NCBI GenBank assembly: GCA_019243475.1
Contig: JAFAUE010000248.1
Span: 1 to 40,326 of the forward strand
Reading direction: 5' to 3'
DNA from: Acidobacteriota bacterium
Lineage (GTDB): Bacteria > Acidobacteriota > Terriglobia > Terriglobales > Acidobacteriaceae
DNA: 40,326 nt
The position numbers and the translations under genes were made by a program. This document shows, piece by piece, positions 5,428 to 14,575 of this stretch. The notes under the pieces are model-generated. The model saw nothing but the letters and a program-made list of their open reading frames with translations. It searched no databases and had not been told where the DNA came from. The stretch's first letter is position 1, and each line of letters begins with the position of its first letter.

Positions 5428-8292
5428 ATGGCCGATTTTAAGGGCGGCTCGGGCCCCGGATTTAATCGAGGTGTCGGCGCACCCACTGCGGTGAGTTCAT
5501 CAGGGTCGAGCGCGTCGGGGTCGGCCCCTGCCCGCGGTCCAGCCGGAAGCGCGCTGCAGATCGGCGACGTGCTCGCCGACCGCTATCGGATTCTCGATCT
5601 GCTCGGCCAGGGCGGCATGGGGGCGGTTTACAAAGCGGAAGACCTGAAACTTTCACGCTTTGTCGCCGTGAAAGTGATCCGGCGAGAACTCGCTGCCGAC
5701 CCGTCCGTGATGCAGCGATTCCGGCAGGAACTGATCCTCGCCCGCGACGTCACCCACCAGAACGTAATTCGACTTTATGACATCGGCGAAGCCAACGCCG
5801 TCGATTTCATCACCATGGAGTTCGTCGATGGCGAAGACCTCAGCACCATGCTGGCCCGCAAAGGGAAGCTCTCGCCGGACGAAGCTGCGGACATCGTCTC
5901 GCAAATCTGCGCCGGGCTGCAGGCGGCACACGCGAAAGGCATCATCCATCGGGATCTGAAGCCCGGCAACATCCTGCGCGAGAACACAGGCCGCATCGTT
6001 GTCATGGACTTCGGTCTGGCGCGCACGCTGGAAACCGAAAGCATGACGCGCTCTGGCGCGCTTGTCGGAACCTTTGAGTACATGTCGCCTGAGCAGGCGC
6101 AGAACGCGAGTATCGACGCGCGTTCGGACCTGTACACCGTCGGGCTGATTTTCTACGAGCTGCTCACTGGAGACCGTCCATTTCGCGCAGAGAGCGCGAT
6201 TGCTAGTTTGCTCATGCGCACTCAACAGCGCGCCAAGCCTCCGAGCACGCACGATTCGTCGATTCCTAAAGGCATAAGCGGAATTTGCGAAAAGTGCCTG
6301 GAGATCACTCCCGCAAGCCGATACCAGAGTGCCGGAGAATTAGTTGCGGAAATCGCAAATTGGAAGTCACCGGCGCCGGTTCGCGTTCAGTCGAAGTGGC
6401 CCTTATTCGCGATCGTTGGAGCACTGGTAGTAGCAGTTGCGGCGATTGCGGCCTTATTGTTCCTGCGTCCTAAGACGGCAGCAACCGCGCAGCATGCGCC
6501 CGTGAGCGTGCTGGTCGCCGACTTCAGCAACCAAACCGGCGATTCCGTCTTTGACGGCACACTCGAACCGATGTTCAACCTGGCGTTGGAAGGGGCGTCG
6601 TTCGTCAATGCTTTTGATCGCAGCCTGGCGCGCACGCTCGCGCTGAAACTTCCGAAACCATCTGCCGGACTCGACGAGGAGCACGCCCGCCTTGTCGCGA
6701 TTAGCCAAGGTGTGAGTACCGTCGTTACGGGCGAACTGACCCGGCACGGCTCCGGCTACAGCATTTCTACAAAGGCCGTGGATGCCGTTACGGGAAAGGT
6801 TCTCGCGACCAATGACATCAACGCCGCTAACAAAGACGAGGTCGTCAGCAAGATTCCCAACCTCGCAGCGCCGATCCGCAAAGCTCTTGGCGACACCACT
6901 CCGGCATCGGTTCAGTTTGAAGAAGTCGCAGGGGGCTTCACCGCCGACTCGCTCGAAGCGCTGCATGAGAACGCGATCGGAGTCGAGCAGCAGTTTGCCG
7001 GGAAATTCGACGAGGCATTCCAGTCCTTCCAGAAAGCGACCGAACTCGACCCGAAATTCGCGGGCGCGTATACCGGCATGGTGGCGATGGCGCAGAATCT
7101 CGGACGCCCGCAAGACGCCGAGAAGTACATGAAGCTCGCAATGGAGCACGTCGATCGCATGACTGATCGCGAGCGCTATCGCAGTCGCGGGCTCTATTAC
7201 CTCAGCACCGGCGACTCGAAAAAGTGCGTCGAGGAGTACAACCAGCTGGTCAGCCGATATCCCGCCGACCGCGTCGGACAAAACAACCTCGCCAGCTGCT
7301 ACACATCGCTGCGGGACGCTCCCAAGGCTTTGGAAGCCGCGCGCAAGGCAGTGGAGATCGTTCCTAAGGGCGTGGGACCGCGGCTGAATCTGGCGTTCAT
7401 CAGCGTCTTCGCCGGCGACTTTGCCAGCGGGGAGAAAGAAACCCGCGCCGCGCTCGACATCAATCCCGCCGCACAGCTGGGCTCTCTGCCGCTTGCCGAA
7501 GCGCAGCTAGGCGAAGGACAACTTCAGAACGCAGCTCAGAGCTATCACAAGCTCGAGACCGACCCGCTGGGCAAATCCGTCGCCAGCTCTGGACTCGCGG
7601 ATCTGGCCGCGTACGAAGGCCGTCATTCCGAATCCGCGCACCTTCTCGAGCAAGGTGCCAACACCGATTTGGCGGCGAAGATGCCCGATAACGCCGCGAG
7701 AAAGTTTGTCGCGCTAGCGGAGGAAGATATTCAGCTCGGACGCAAGCCGGCGGCCCTCGCGGCGGTCGACAAAGCACTGGCCGGCAGCAAATCTGTGCCG
7801 ATCAGATTCTTAGCCGCGCGGGTTTACGTCGAAGCAGGAGACACCGCCAAAGCGCAGAAACTCTCCGACGATCTCTCCGGGGAACTCACTGCCGAGCCGC
7901 AGGCCTACGGCAAGATCATCGCGGGCATGCTGGCGTTGAAGAAAGACGATTCGCGCGCCGCCATCAAGAACATCACCGACGCGCAGGCACTGCTCGACAC
8001 CTGGATCGGCCGCTTCGAACTTGGCCGCGCTTATCTTGAAGCCGGCGCATTCACCGACGCCGACTCAGAATTCGACCGCTGCAACAAGCGTCGCGGAGAA
8101 GCCATGGAGCTGTTCATGGACAACGTTCCCACGTACTCTTACTTCCCCCTGGTTTACTACTATCAGGGACGGGTCCGGGAAGGCATGAAGAGCGAGGGCT
8201 TTGTCGATTTCTATAAGACCTACCTCAGCCTGCGCGGGGCCGCCAACGAAGATCCGCTGCTCGCAGACATCCGCCATCGCGTCTCCCAGTAG
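5428..8292 (+). CDS. PknB-type membrane Ser/Thr protein kinase with TolB-like and TPR domains
   Basis: The 954-residue protein begins with a ~45-residue Gly/Ser/Ala-rich segment, then a Hanks-type kinase domain at about 53-315. The glycine loop is GQGGMGAVYKA at 60-70, the ATP lysine is K82, HRDLKPGN is at 174-181, DFG is at 194-196, and GTFEYMSPEQ lies near 214-223. All catalytic residues are present, so it should be active. A single membrane helix lies at about 325-346. The rest is a TolB/FlgO-like domain (VLVADFSNQTGDSVFDGTL near 360) followed by many TPR repeats. With one helix, kinase and TPR parts lie on opposite sides of the membrane, which fits a receptor kinase. No phosphatase or obvious substrate gene is nearby. 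The TolB-like plus TPR tail resembles that of the two winged-helix regulators in this window. Confidence 0.93.
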   Translation: MADFKGGSGPGFNRGVGAPTAVSSSGSSASGSAPARGPAGSALQIGDVLADRYRILDLLGQGGMGAVYKAEDLKLSRFVAVKVIRRELAADPSVMQRFRQELILARDVTHQNVIRLYDIGEANAVDFITMEFVDGEDLSTMLARKGKLSPDEAADIVSQICAGLQAAHAKGIIHRDLKPGNILRENTGRIVVMDFGLARTLETESMTRSGALVGTFEYMSPEQAQNASIDARSDLYTVGLIFYELLTGDRPFRAESAIASLLMRTQQRAKPPSTHDSSIPKGISGICEKCLEITPASRYQSAGELVAEIANWKSPAPVRVQSKWPLFAIVGALVVAVAAIAALLFLRPKTAATAQHAPVSVLVADFSNQTGDSVFDGTLEPMFNLALEGASFVNAFDRSLARTLALKLPKPSAGLDEEHARLVAISQGVSTVVTGELTRHGSGYSISTKAVDAVTGKVLATNDINAANKDEVVSKIPNLAAPIRKALGDTTPASVQFEEVAGGFTADSLEALHENAIGVEQQFAGKFDEAFQSFQKATELDPKFAGAYTGMVAMAQNLGRPQDAEKYMKLAMEHVDRMTDRERYRSRGLYYLSTGDSKKCVEEYNQLVSRYPADRVGQNNLASCYTSLRDAPKALEAARKAVEIVPKGVGPRLNLAFISVFAGDFASGEKETRAALDINPAAQLGSLPLAEAQLGEGQLQNAAQSYHKLETDPLGKSVASSGLADLAAYEGRHSESAHLLEQGANTDLAAKMPDNAARKFVALAEEDIQLGRKPAALAAVDKALAGSKSVPIRFLAARVYVEAGDTAKAQKLSDDLSGELTAEPQAYGKIIAGMLALKKDDSRAAIKNITDAQALLDTWIGRFELGRAYLEAGAFTDADSEFDRCNKRRGEAMELFMDNVPTYSYFPLVYYYQGRVREGMKSEGFVDFYKTYLSLRGAANEDPLLADIRHRVSQ

Positions 8293-8717
8293 GCCGTCAA
8301 ACTGCCTCCAGAACCGAATTCCGACGGCCGCCAAAATTCCCTGGTTGAGGGAATTTCTGAGGGAATTTTCGAAGTCGCCGGACAGATTTCTCGCGTTTCT
8401 GCCCAAAATCCGCAGATTCTTGCGGTAGCTGAGGGAATGGCTCAGGGAATTGCGGGAATTTCGGCCAATCGTTTTGAATCCAGACAACTTGCACGCCATA
8501 AATGCTGGAAGTTTTACGGCCGATCTGGGAATTAGCAGGGAATTTCGATGTTCACTGTAGGGGTAGCTTTTGCCAGATGCCCGCACCTGAGTTAAGAGAA
8601 ATTAGACCCGCTCTTTGCATGCCTAAGCGCGCGATACTTTGCGGGTCGCGGCACTGGCCTTCGTCTTTTGTCTCAGCCCGTGGAAGATGGGTCTGCGTTA
8701 TTCCCAACCTCATCTGA
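8293..8717. other. Gene-free stretch with GGGAATT-rich repeats
   Basis: No credible gene is visible between the kinase and the CGNR gene. The first ~260 bases contain eight or more copies of GGGAAT in either orientation, with two perfect competing hairpins at the left end (described under the repeat entry). The rest is unremarkable. Confidence 0.6.
8333..8556. repeat. GAGGGAATT short-repeat cluster with alternative hairpins
   Basis: TGAGGGAATTTC and TGAGGGAATTTT stand in tandem at about 8346-8369, and related GGGAATT copies recur near 8432, 8446, 8454, 8527 and 8537. AAATTCCCT (8334-8342) pairs perfectly with AGGGAATTT (8348-8356). AAAATTCCC (8333-8341) can instead pair with GGGAATTTT (8361-8369). 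The hairpin about 40 bp after the kinase stop could end its transcript. Confidence 0.55.
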
Positions 8718-9326
8718 CTAGCGCACCTTGCGCGAATGGCGCCGCGCCTTCACACGATTTCCACATCCCGCCATGCTGCACCACCGCCGGGTCCCATTTT
8801 TGCTTGTATCCATGAAGATCCACCCACAATCGCCGCTGCCCGGGCAGCGCTTCAACCGATTCGCAAGGCCAGATTCGAGCAAATCCACCACATCGAGAGC
8901 GATCCTCGAAGAAATTAGCTCCAAATCATGGCGGACCTGCCAGTGAAACTGCTGTCCGTGCTGGTAGAGTTGGGCGTGTTCAATGGCCTCATGAAAAGCG
9001 TGCTGGATGATATAGAGTTCGCTATCAGCCGGGCGCCGATGCGCGGCCAGCGCAGAGAACACTCGATAGAGTGGCTCCCTCAGCGTTATTGCACGCCCGA
9101 ATGCTGCTTGGGCCTGCCGCTTTGACGCGTGAGCGGTCCGTATCAGGCGCTCCCCTTCCATCCGGGTTACGACCCGGGCCCGCATAGCCCAAAGCGCTAA
9201 TGCTGAATATGTCGGGGTGTAGTCCACGGGATCCTCTCCTTCCCGCGGGTCGACCGTGTTTACGAAATTCACAGATGGGCGGAACGAAACGATCCGAAGT
9301 TTGTTCAATGGCGGTGCCGGATTCAT
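8718..9326 (-). CDS. CGNR zinc-finger (ABATE-domain) putative transcription regulator
   Basis: The 202-residue protein ends in the hallmark CGNR finger. C161, C167, C183 and C188 supply the metal ligands, within CPGSGDCGWIFMD and WCSMAGCGNRVKARRH, and a basic tail of RRHSRK type follows. The N-terminal ~150 residues match the ABATE ligand-like domain (FVNTVDPREGEDPVDY at the start). Such proteins are thought to be stress-linked DNA-binding regulators, but few are studied. The start at 9326 has only a weak ribosome site (GAGAAG). It is divergent from the ADOP permease gene and could regulate it; that is inference. Confidence 0.85.
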   Translation of the reverse strand: MNPAPPLNKLRIVSFRPSVNFVNTVDPREGEDPVDYTPTYSALALWAMRARVVTRMEGERLIRTAHASKRQAQAAFGRAITLREPLYRVFSALAAHRRPADSELYIIQHAFHEAIEHAQLYQHGQQFHWQVRHDLELISSRIALDVVDLLESGLANRLKRCPGSGDCGWIFMDTSKNGTRRWCSMAGCGNRVKARRHSRKVR

Positions 9327-9486
9327 ATCGGACTTCTCGCCTAACCGTCTAAACAGTCTTTGATGGTTGCATCATAGCAATAAGCTCTGATAACCTTCAA
9401 ACTCGATATGAGTGGTTAAAACATCATATCCTTTTGGAACTGGGCTACAGGCAGAAATCCCGGCCGATGTTGAAAGGAGCCCGAGA

Positions 9487-12033
9487 ATGAGGTTTGAGGA
9501 AATTCTGGATAAGTGCTGGTCAGATCTTCGCAGGGCTGCCCGTCAGTTGTGGAAGTCACCGGGATACAGCGCCGCTGCCATCATCACGCTGGCGCTGGGA
9601 ATCGGCGTGAATACTGCCATATTCACCTTGACGAACGCCGTTCTCCTGGAGCAACTGCCGATTAGTCGGCCGCAGGAAGTCGTCAGCCTCGGTGACAGTG
9701 TCCTGAATGGTGACACCGCACTGCTGCAGGATAGCTTCACGCTGTACTCCCATGCCTTATACCGTCACATCCGCGAACAGACATCTGGCACCTCGGGTGT
9801 TGCAGCCGTGCAGTCGTGGCTTGCAACGGTCAGCGCGCGGCGGGCGAACGAGCAACGCCCGGTTCCCGCCCGTGTGGCTTATGTTTCCGGAAATTATTTC
9901 AGCGTGCTCGGTGTGGCGACGTTTAGCGGGCGGGCACTGCGGGATGATGACGATCAGCCCGGCAGTCCAGCCGTGGCAGTGATGAGCTACGCTGCATGGA
10001 CACGGATCGGACGTGACCAGGCCATCATCGGCGATACCGTCGTGATGAACGGTATTCCCGTCACGATCGTCGGTGTTGCCGCGCCAGGATTCTTCGGTGA
10101 AACGTTGCGATCTGATCCGCCGGACTACTGGCTACCGCTGTCGCTTGAGCCGGCAACAACGACTGATAATCCCCTGCTGAATAAAGATCAGGTCTTCTGG
10201 CTATACGTGCTCGCTCGTATTGCGCCGACGACCAACATCGAGCGATTACAGCACGACGTGACGCTGGAGGTGCGGCGCTGGATCATGGACCGCCATCTGT
10301 TTCCCGAGAGCGAGCACGCGCGCGTCGCAGCGTTGCGCGTTGCCGTCACACCTGCATCGGGAGGAATTGCGGGCTTACAGCGGACCTACGGAGAGGGACT
10401 GAGGCTGTTGACTGTTCTCTCAGCCTTTGTACTTGCCATCGTCTGCGTTAACGTTGCGAACCTTCTTCTGGCGCGGGGTGCTCAGCAACGTTCGGAATTG
10501 GCGGTGCGAGTCGCGCTCGGAGCGCGGCGTAGCCGGCTCATATCGGCAATGATCACCGAAGGACTGTTGCTTGCCGCAAGCGGAGGAGTAGCAGGCGTGG
10601 CAGTCAGCGCGCTGGTAACGCCCGCCATCGTGGCCTTGGCTCTGCGCAATGAGAGCTCGGCACCGTTTTCGACCGCCCCATCGCTCCCTGTAATCATCTA
10701 CGCCCTTTCGCTTGCAATGTTCACGGGATTGCTGCTCAGTGCGGTGCCGGCGTGGCGCAATTCGAATGCGCATCCCGCTGAGGCGCTCCGCGGCGCTGGC
10801 CGCGGCACGCCTGACAGCGATACTCGGCCGCAGCGCTGGCTGCTCGCCGGCCAGGCAATCTTTTCGCTAGTGTTGCTGGCTGGCGCCGGTCTGCTGACAA
10901 CAACCTTGCGAAATCTGGAGCAGCAGTCTCTGGGTTTTTCGCGCGAACGGGTGGCCGTCATCGGTCTAAATCCGGCGCTCGACGGTTACGATTTAAACCG
11001 TTTACCCGTGCTCTATCGCAAGCTTGATGATCGTTTGGCCCGTATCCCGGGCGCGGTGAGCGCTAGCTATGCACTGCACGCGCCTCTTGACGACTGGAAT
11101 TGGGGAGCGCGACTCCAGATTGAGGGACGGCCCGTACCGAGCGGAACGGTAAATCGCGCGTGGTATTCGCGCGTCAGCCCTCGGTACTTCGAGACTATCG
11201 GTACCAGGCTGGTGCGCGGGCGCGCCCTTGACGAACACGACAACGATAGCTCAGTACGTGTTGCCGTCGTGAATGAGACGTTCGTATCGAGATATTTCCC
11301 GGATCAAGATCCCTTAGGCCGCCACTTCGGCTATGACGCGCCAGGACACGGGCGTGATTTCCAAATCGTCGGCGTCGTGGAGAATGCAAAGTATCGCGAT
11401 GTGCGCCAGCCGGCGGAACCGATGTTCTTCCTGCCATTTACCCAAACCGTTTCATACCAGAACGCCACCCAAGCCGCGTATCAGCGCTGGTCGATGTTCA
11501 TCGACGGAATCCAGGTGCGGGCAACAGCGAGCACTGCTTCGATTCGGCGAGAAACCGAGCAGGCAATCAATGACGTCGATCCCAATCTTACGATCCTTCA
11601 TTTCCGGCCGCTGAGTGACTACGTGGACGTACAGTTGAACAGCCCTCGCCTGCTCGCACGGTTGACGGAATTGTATGGCGCACTCGCGCTCCTACTGGCA
11701 TGTGTAGGTCTTTACGGAGTGACAGCCTATTCGGTAACACGTCGCACTCGCGACATTGGCATACGCATGGCTCTCGGTGCCAAACCATGGCAGCTCGTCA
11801 TGAGCGTTTGTCGCCAGGCTCTAACCCCGGTGGTCTTGGGAGTTCTGGTGGGAGTACCCGCCGCATTCGCCGGGCGACGCGCTATTGCCAGCCAACTGTT
11901 CGGGAATTCGAACGGCGGCGTGGTGATTGTTGCAGCGGCCGCGCTGGTCCTTTGCTTATCCGCGTTTGCAGCGGCGATGATTCCTGCTCGCTGGGCGGCC
12001 AAGGTTGATCCCCTAGTCGCAATGCGCGAGTGA
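9487..12033 (+). CDS. ADOP-type orphan permease (MacB/FtsX-like, duplicated)
   Basis: The 848-residue protein matches the acidobacterial duplicated orphan permease family. It has an N-terminal DLRRAARQLWKSPGYS segment, a first membrane helix within SAAAIITLALGIGVNTAIF, a MacB-like periplasmic domain, and an FtsX block of helices with NVANLLLARGAQQRSELAVRVALGARR. This layout is repeated in the C-terminal half, which ends with TRRTRDIGIRMALGAKPWQ and a last pair of helices. No ABC ATPase gene is adjacent, which is why the family is called orphan. The substrate is unknown; efflux or lipoprotein/envelope stress handling is the usual guess. The ATG at 9487 is preferred over an upstream GTG at 9412 because of the AAAGGAG site just before it and the family-typical N-terminus. 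Confidence 0.92.
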   Translation: MRFEEILDKCWSDLRRAARQLWKSPGYSAAAIITLALGIGVNTAIFTLTNAVLLEQLPISRPQEVVSLGDSVLNGDTALLQDSFTLYSHALYRHIREQTSGTSGVAAVQSWLATVSARRANEQRPVPARVAYVSGNYFSVLGVATFSGRALRDDDDQPGSPAVAVMSYAAWTRIGRDQAIIGDTVVMNGIPVTIVGVAAPGFFGETLRSDPPDYWLPLSLEPATTTDNPLLNKDQVFWLYVLARIAPTTNIERLQHDVTLEVRRWIMDRHLFPESEHARVAALRVAVTPASGGIAGLQRTYGEGLRLLTVLSAFVLAIVCVNVANLLLARGAQQRSELAVRVALGARRSRLISAMITEGLLLAASGGVAGVAVSALVTPAIVALALRNESSAPFSTAPSLPVIIYALSLAMFTGLLLSAVPAWRNSNAHPAEALRGAGRGTPDSDTRPQRWLLAGQAIFSLVLLAGAGLLTTTLRNLEQQSLGFSRERVAVIGLNPALDGYDLNRLPVLYRKLDDRLARIPGAVSASYALHAPLDDWNWGARLQIEGRPVPSGTVNRAWYSRVSPRYFETIGTRLVRGRALDEHDNDSSVRVAVVNETFVSRYFPDQDPLGRHFGYDAPGHGRDFQIVGVVENAKYRDVRQPAEPMFFLPFTQTVSYQNATQAAYQRWSMFIDGIQVRATASTASIRRETEQAINDVDPNLTILHFRPLSDYVDVQLNSPRLLARLTELYGALALLLACVGLYGVTAYSVTRRTRDIGIRMALGAKPWQLVMSVCRQALTPVVLGVLVGVPAAFAGRRAIASQLFGNSNGGVVIVAAAALVLCLSAFAAAMIPARWAAKVDPLVAMRE

Positions 12034-12064
12034 CGGAAATCTGAATAGGACCGAATCTAGGAAT

Positions 12065-12086
12065 GTGCGTCATAAAATGACGGCAC
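12065..12086 (+). terminator. Hairpin after the ADOP gene, weak terminator candidate
   Basis: CGTCAT (12068-12073) and ATGACG (12077-12082) pair around AAA, extended by GTG/CAC with one bulge. It lies about 30 bp after the stop. No T tract follows, so it may only protect or slow the transcript. Confidence 0.3.
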
Positions 12087-12288
12087 GGCCCATCGACAAC
12101 GTTGCGCATCATTCCTTGGCGAAACGGAAAAGAACTCTACTGCTCGCTATGCGCCCTTATTCTTTGAGTACCCAACTTTAGCTTGCTTCAAGAGTCGGAC
12201 TTCTGGGTCCGCATTTGTTCAGACTGTCGTGAACGAGAAACATGCATGTCTTGCCTTTGGAGTGAACCAGTGGCGATGTAGTTCGGGG

Positions 12289-13818
12289 TTAGTGAGGCTC
12301 CGCAAAAACTTCGGCTGAGCCAAGCGCAAGCAAACACAGCATGTCCATTCGGCCTCCAGCAGCATTCCCCCCAGCAATGAGCACGGAACCATCCGAAAGC
12401 AAAATCGCGGTGTGGGCTGATCTCGGGACTCCCATTGATCCTAGTGCAGTGAAGACGCCGGTTGCGGGATCATAGATTTCGGCACTATCCAAAGTACCGT
12501 CTTGCGCGCTGTTGCCGCCGACAATCAAGACCTTGCCATCCGCGAGCAGCGTTGCTGTATGCTCCTCCCTCGCGACCGTCATGTGGCCGGTGGGATTGAA
12601 GGTTCCTGTGACCGGGTCGTATAACTCGGCAGTTGCAGAAACAACTGTGGGCGTCGATCCGGAACACGGCGAAGATAACGGAGACACTGCACTCAGTCCC
12701 CCCGCGATCAGCACCTTTCCATCGGGGAGCAGAGTAGCGGTGTGCCCGCCGCGCGGGCTACCCATCTTCCCTGTCGGCACAAACTTTCCCGTAACGGGAT
12801 CATAGATCTCAGCGCTCGTAAGTGCCGTGGAGACCGAACCTGGAATAGGCACGCTGGAGAAGCCGCCCACAACAAGAACCTGACCGTTGCCCAGGGCTGT
12901 AGCCGTATGCGCATAACGAGGGGCTCCCATCGTGCCGGCTGATATGAACTTGTTTGCCGCAGGATCGTAAAGCTCAGCGGTCGCCGTAGCGGGATCAAAT
13001 GCCGGGAAACCGAACCCCCCAGAGGCCCCGCCGCCCGCGATGAGTACTCGTCCGTCTTCCAGCGGAGTGGCGGTGTGAGCTACCCGTGGAATGCTCATCT
13101 CCCCAATCGCCGTGAAACTCAAGGCCGCCGGGTCGAACAATTCTGCTGAACTCTGGGCGGGAGGTTGATCCAGCCCTACCCCGAGACCGCCCGCGACCAG
13201 GACTTTCCCGTTTTGCAACAGCGTCGCAGTATGAAAATCGCGTGGTGAGGTCATATTTACAGTAGTGGTAAAACGTTTCGCGACCGGATCGTAGAGTTCG
13301 GCGTCGCGTTGGCCAGCCTGCTCGAAATCTTCGGTGTACCCCTGGCTGCCTCCGACCATCAACACCTGTCCGTTGGCGAGAAGAGTTGCGGTGTGAACCC
13401 CGAGTATTCGGTTCATGTTTCCGACCGGCGCGAATCCTGCCATGGGTTGGCCCACCGTGACGGTTGCGGAAGCGCTCTTGGTTGGATCTGCGGCAGCTGC
13501 CGCAATCAGATGAAAGGTGCCCGGCGCAGCAGGAGCGGTATAAAGACCCAAACTAGTCACCTCGCCGCCTGCCGATCCTTCTTGAATGGACCAGTTAACA
13601 GTGAGATCGCCTTGTTGCCGAATCACGTTAGCTTGGAATTGCTGGGTTCCGCCGGTTGGCAAAAAGGCCATCGATGGAGTTAATGCGACTGAAATAATGG
13701 GATTGGTTGAAAGTTGGGAAGGCGGAGGAATGACAGTCACGCTCGCGCCTCCTCCCCCACATCCAAGAGAACAGACCGCGATTAAAGCGATCGAAACTCG
13801 TAATGACTTCATGCGCAT
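12289..13818 (-). CDS. Lipoprotein with Ig-like domain and seven-Kelch beta-propeller
   Basis: The 509-residue protein has a lipoprotein signal peptide ending CSLGCGGGG, so the mature end is a lipidated cysteine followed by glycines. Residues ~40-125 look like a bacterial Ig-like (BIG2) domain (SMAFLPTGGTQQFQANV). The remainder holds seven Kelch-type repeats of the form PR..HTATLL.DGKVLIAGG with TAELYDP between them, which should close one seven-bladed propeller. No catalytic residues of galactose oxidase can be recognised, so a binding role at the cell surface is more likely than an enzyme. A GGAGGAAA site precedes the start; a second ATG two codons later is equally possible. The leader DNA resembles that of the next gene (13877-14413). 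Confidence 0.85.
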   Translation of the reverse strand: MRMKSLRVSIALIAVCSLGCGGGGASVTVIPPPSQLSTNPIISVALTPSMAFLPTGGTQQFQANVIRQQGDLTVNWSIQEGSAGGEVTSLGLYTAPAAPGTFHLIAAAAADPTKSASATVTVGQPMAGFAPVGNMNRILGVHTATLLANGQVLMVGGSQGYTEDFEQAGQRDAELYDPVAKRFTTTVNMTSPRDFHTATLLQNGKVLVAGGLGVGLDQPPAQSSAELFDPAALSFTAIGEMSIPRVAHTATPLEDGRVLIAGGGASGGFGFPAFDPATATAELYDPAANKFISAGTMGAPRYAHTATALGNGQVLVVGGFSSVPIPGSVSTALTSAEIYDPVTGKFVPTGKMGSPRGGHTATLLPDGKVLIAGGLSAVSPLSSPCSGSTPTVVSATAELYDPVTGTFNPTGHMTVAREEHTATLLADGKVLIVGGNSAQDGTLDSAEIYDPATGVFTALGSMGVPRSAHTAILLSDGSVLIAGGNAAGGRMDMLCLLALGSAEVFAEPH

Positions 13819-13876
13819 TTTCCTCCGCTTCTAAACCGCAGGCGGCGCAGGCGAAACAACGCTTGAAAGTTTCACC

Positions 13877-14413
13877 TCATCGTTGTTTGGAATCGTCGGT
13901 GACTCGCGTAACGGTATGGGATCGTTCTAGTGGCACTACCATGGTGTTCACACTGCTCTGATCCTCCAGCGTGCCTTCCTGTCCGAGCAGTAGCGTGTCC
14001 TTAACACCTGCGCCGACCACCAGGTCGGCCAGTGCTGCCTCGAAGTCGTCGAGTCTGTTTTCACTCAAGCTCGTGTTAACAGGAACGAACCCCTTGAACG
14101 GATCGACTGCGAGCGCAGCTCTGGCGCGACCGCGAATGCGGTTATCTGCCAGTACGCTGTCTGCGACGAAACCTCTCACTTCAATGCCGGCATTGAGAGC
14201 GCCGAAGGTTTTGCCCTTCGGTGGTGACATAGCGGTCTCGTTGTCCAACACGACGGCGTGCTGCATCGGCCACGCTGAGAATTGGCTAAACACTCCGATG
14301 CCGATTGCCTGGAGTTGGGGAGGCGGAGGAATGACGGTTATGTTACGGCCTCCCCCACAGCTCGCCGCAGACATTACGACCAAGGTAGCAACAACAGGAA
14401 GTGATTTCCTCAT
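13877..14413 (-). CDS. Chimeric lipoprotein: Kelch-type leader joined to C-terminal beta-helix fragment
   Basis: The 178-residue product starts at 14413 after GGAGGTTGTC. Residues 1-~33 are a lipoprotein leader (MSAASCGGG lipobox, then ITVIPPPPQLQ) closely like the leader of the Kelch protein next door (VTVIPPPSQLS). From AIGIGVFSQFSAWPM onward it is a paralogue of the last ~140 residues of the beta-helix protein at 16673-17929, including RIRGRARAA and the DDFE and DTLLLGQ segments. One 70-bp block is 68/70 identical to that gene, while flanking parts are much more diverged. The N-terminal two thirds of the beta-helix domain are missing, so folding and function are uncertain. The frame is open and has a good ribosome site, so it may be expressed. 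Confidence 0.7.
   Translation of the reverse strand: MRKSLPVVATLVVMSAASCGGGRNITVIPPPPQLQAIGIGVFSQFSAWPMQHAVVLDNETAMSPPKGKTFGALNAGIEVRGFVADSVLADNRIRGRARAALAVDPFKGFVPVNTSLSENRLDDFEAALADLVVGAGVKDTLLLGQEGTLEDQSSVNTMVVPLERSHTVTRVTDDSKQR
14241..14310. repeat. 70-bp block shared with 16974-17043
   Basis: This block differs from 16974-17043 at 2 of 70 positions. It encodes the IGIGVFSQFSAWPM..HAVVLDN segment in both genes. Outside the block the two genes diverge strongly at the DNA level. Confidence 0.85.
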
Positions 14414-14575
14414 GACAACCTCCGGATCGACTCGCGTCAGTGTGTTACTTAGCGAGTCGGAGCTCGAAACTTGGCGCAACGTCGATCACAGGAATCCTCG
14501 TATGACAAAATTCGGTCGTGTCACCGAACCCGGTACCAAGAAGGGCGCGTCAGCGCGCTCATGACAACTGACCCT

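Noticed and set aside
6454-7281. Minus-strand frame of 275 codons inside the kinase gene
   Set aside because: Antisense to the continuous kinase/TPR reading frame; no domain and no ribosome site.
9412-9486. Upstream GTG start for the ADOP permease
   Set aside because: The ATG at 9487 has a strong AAAGGAG site and the typical family N-terminus; the 25 extra residues look non-coding.
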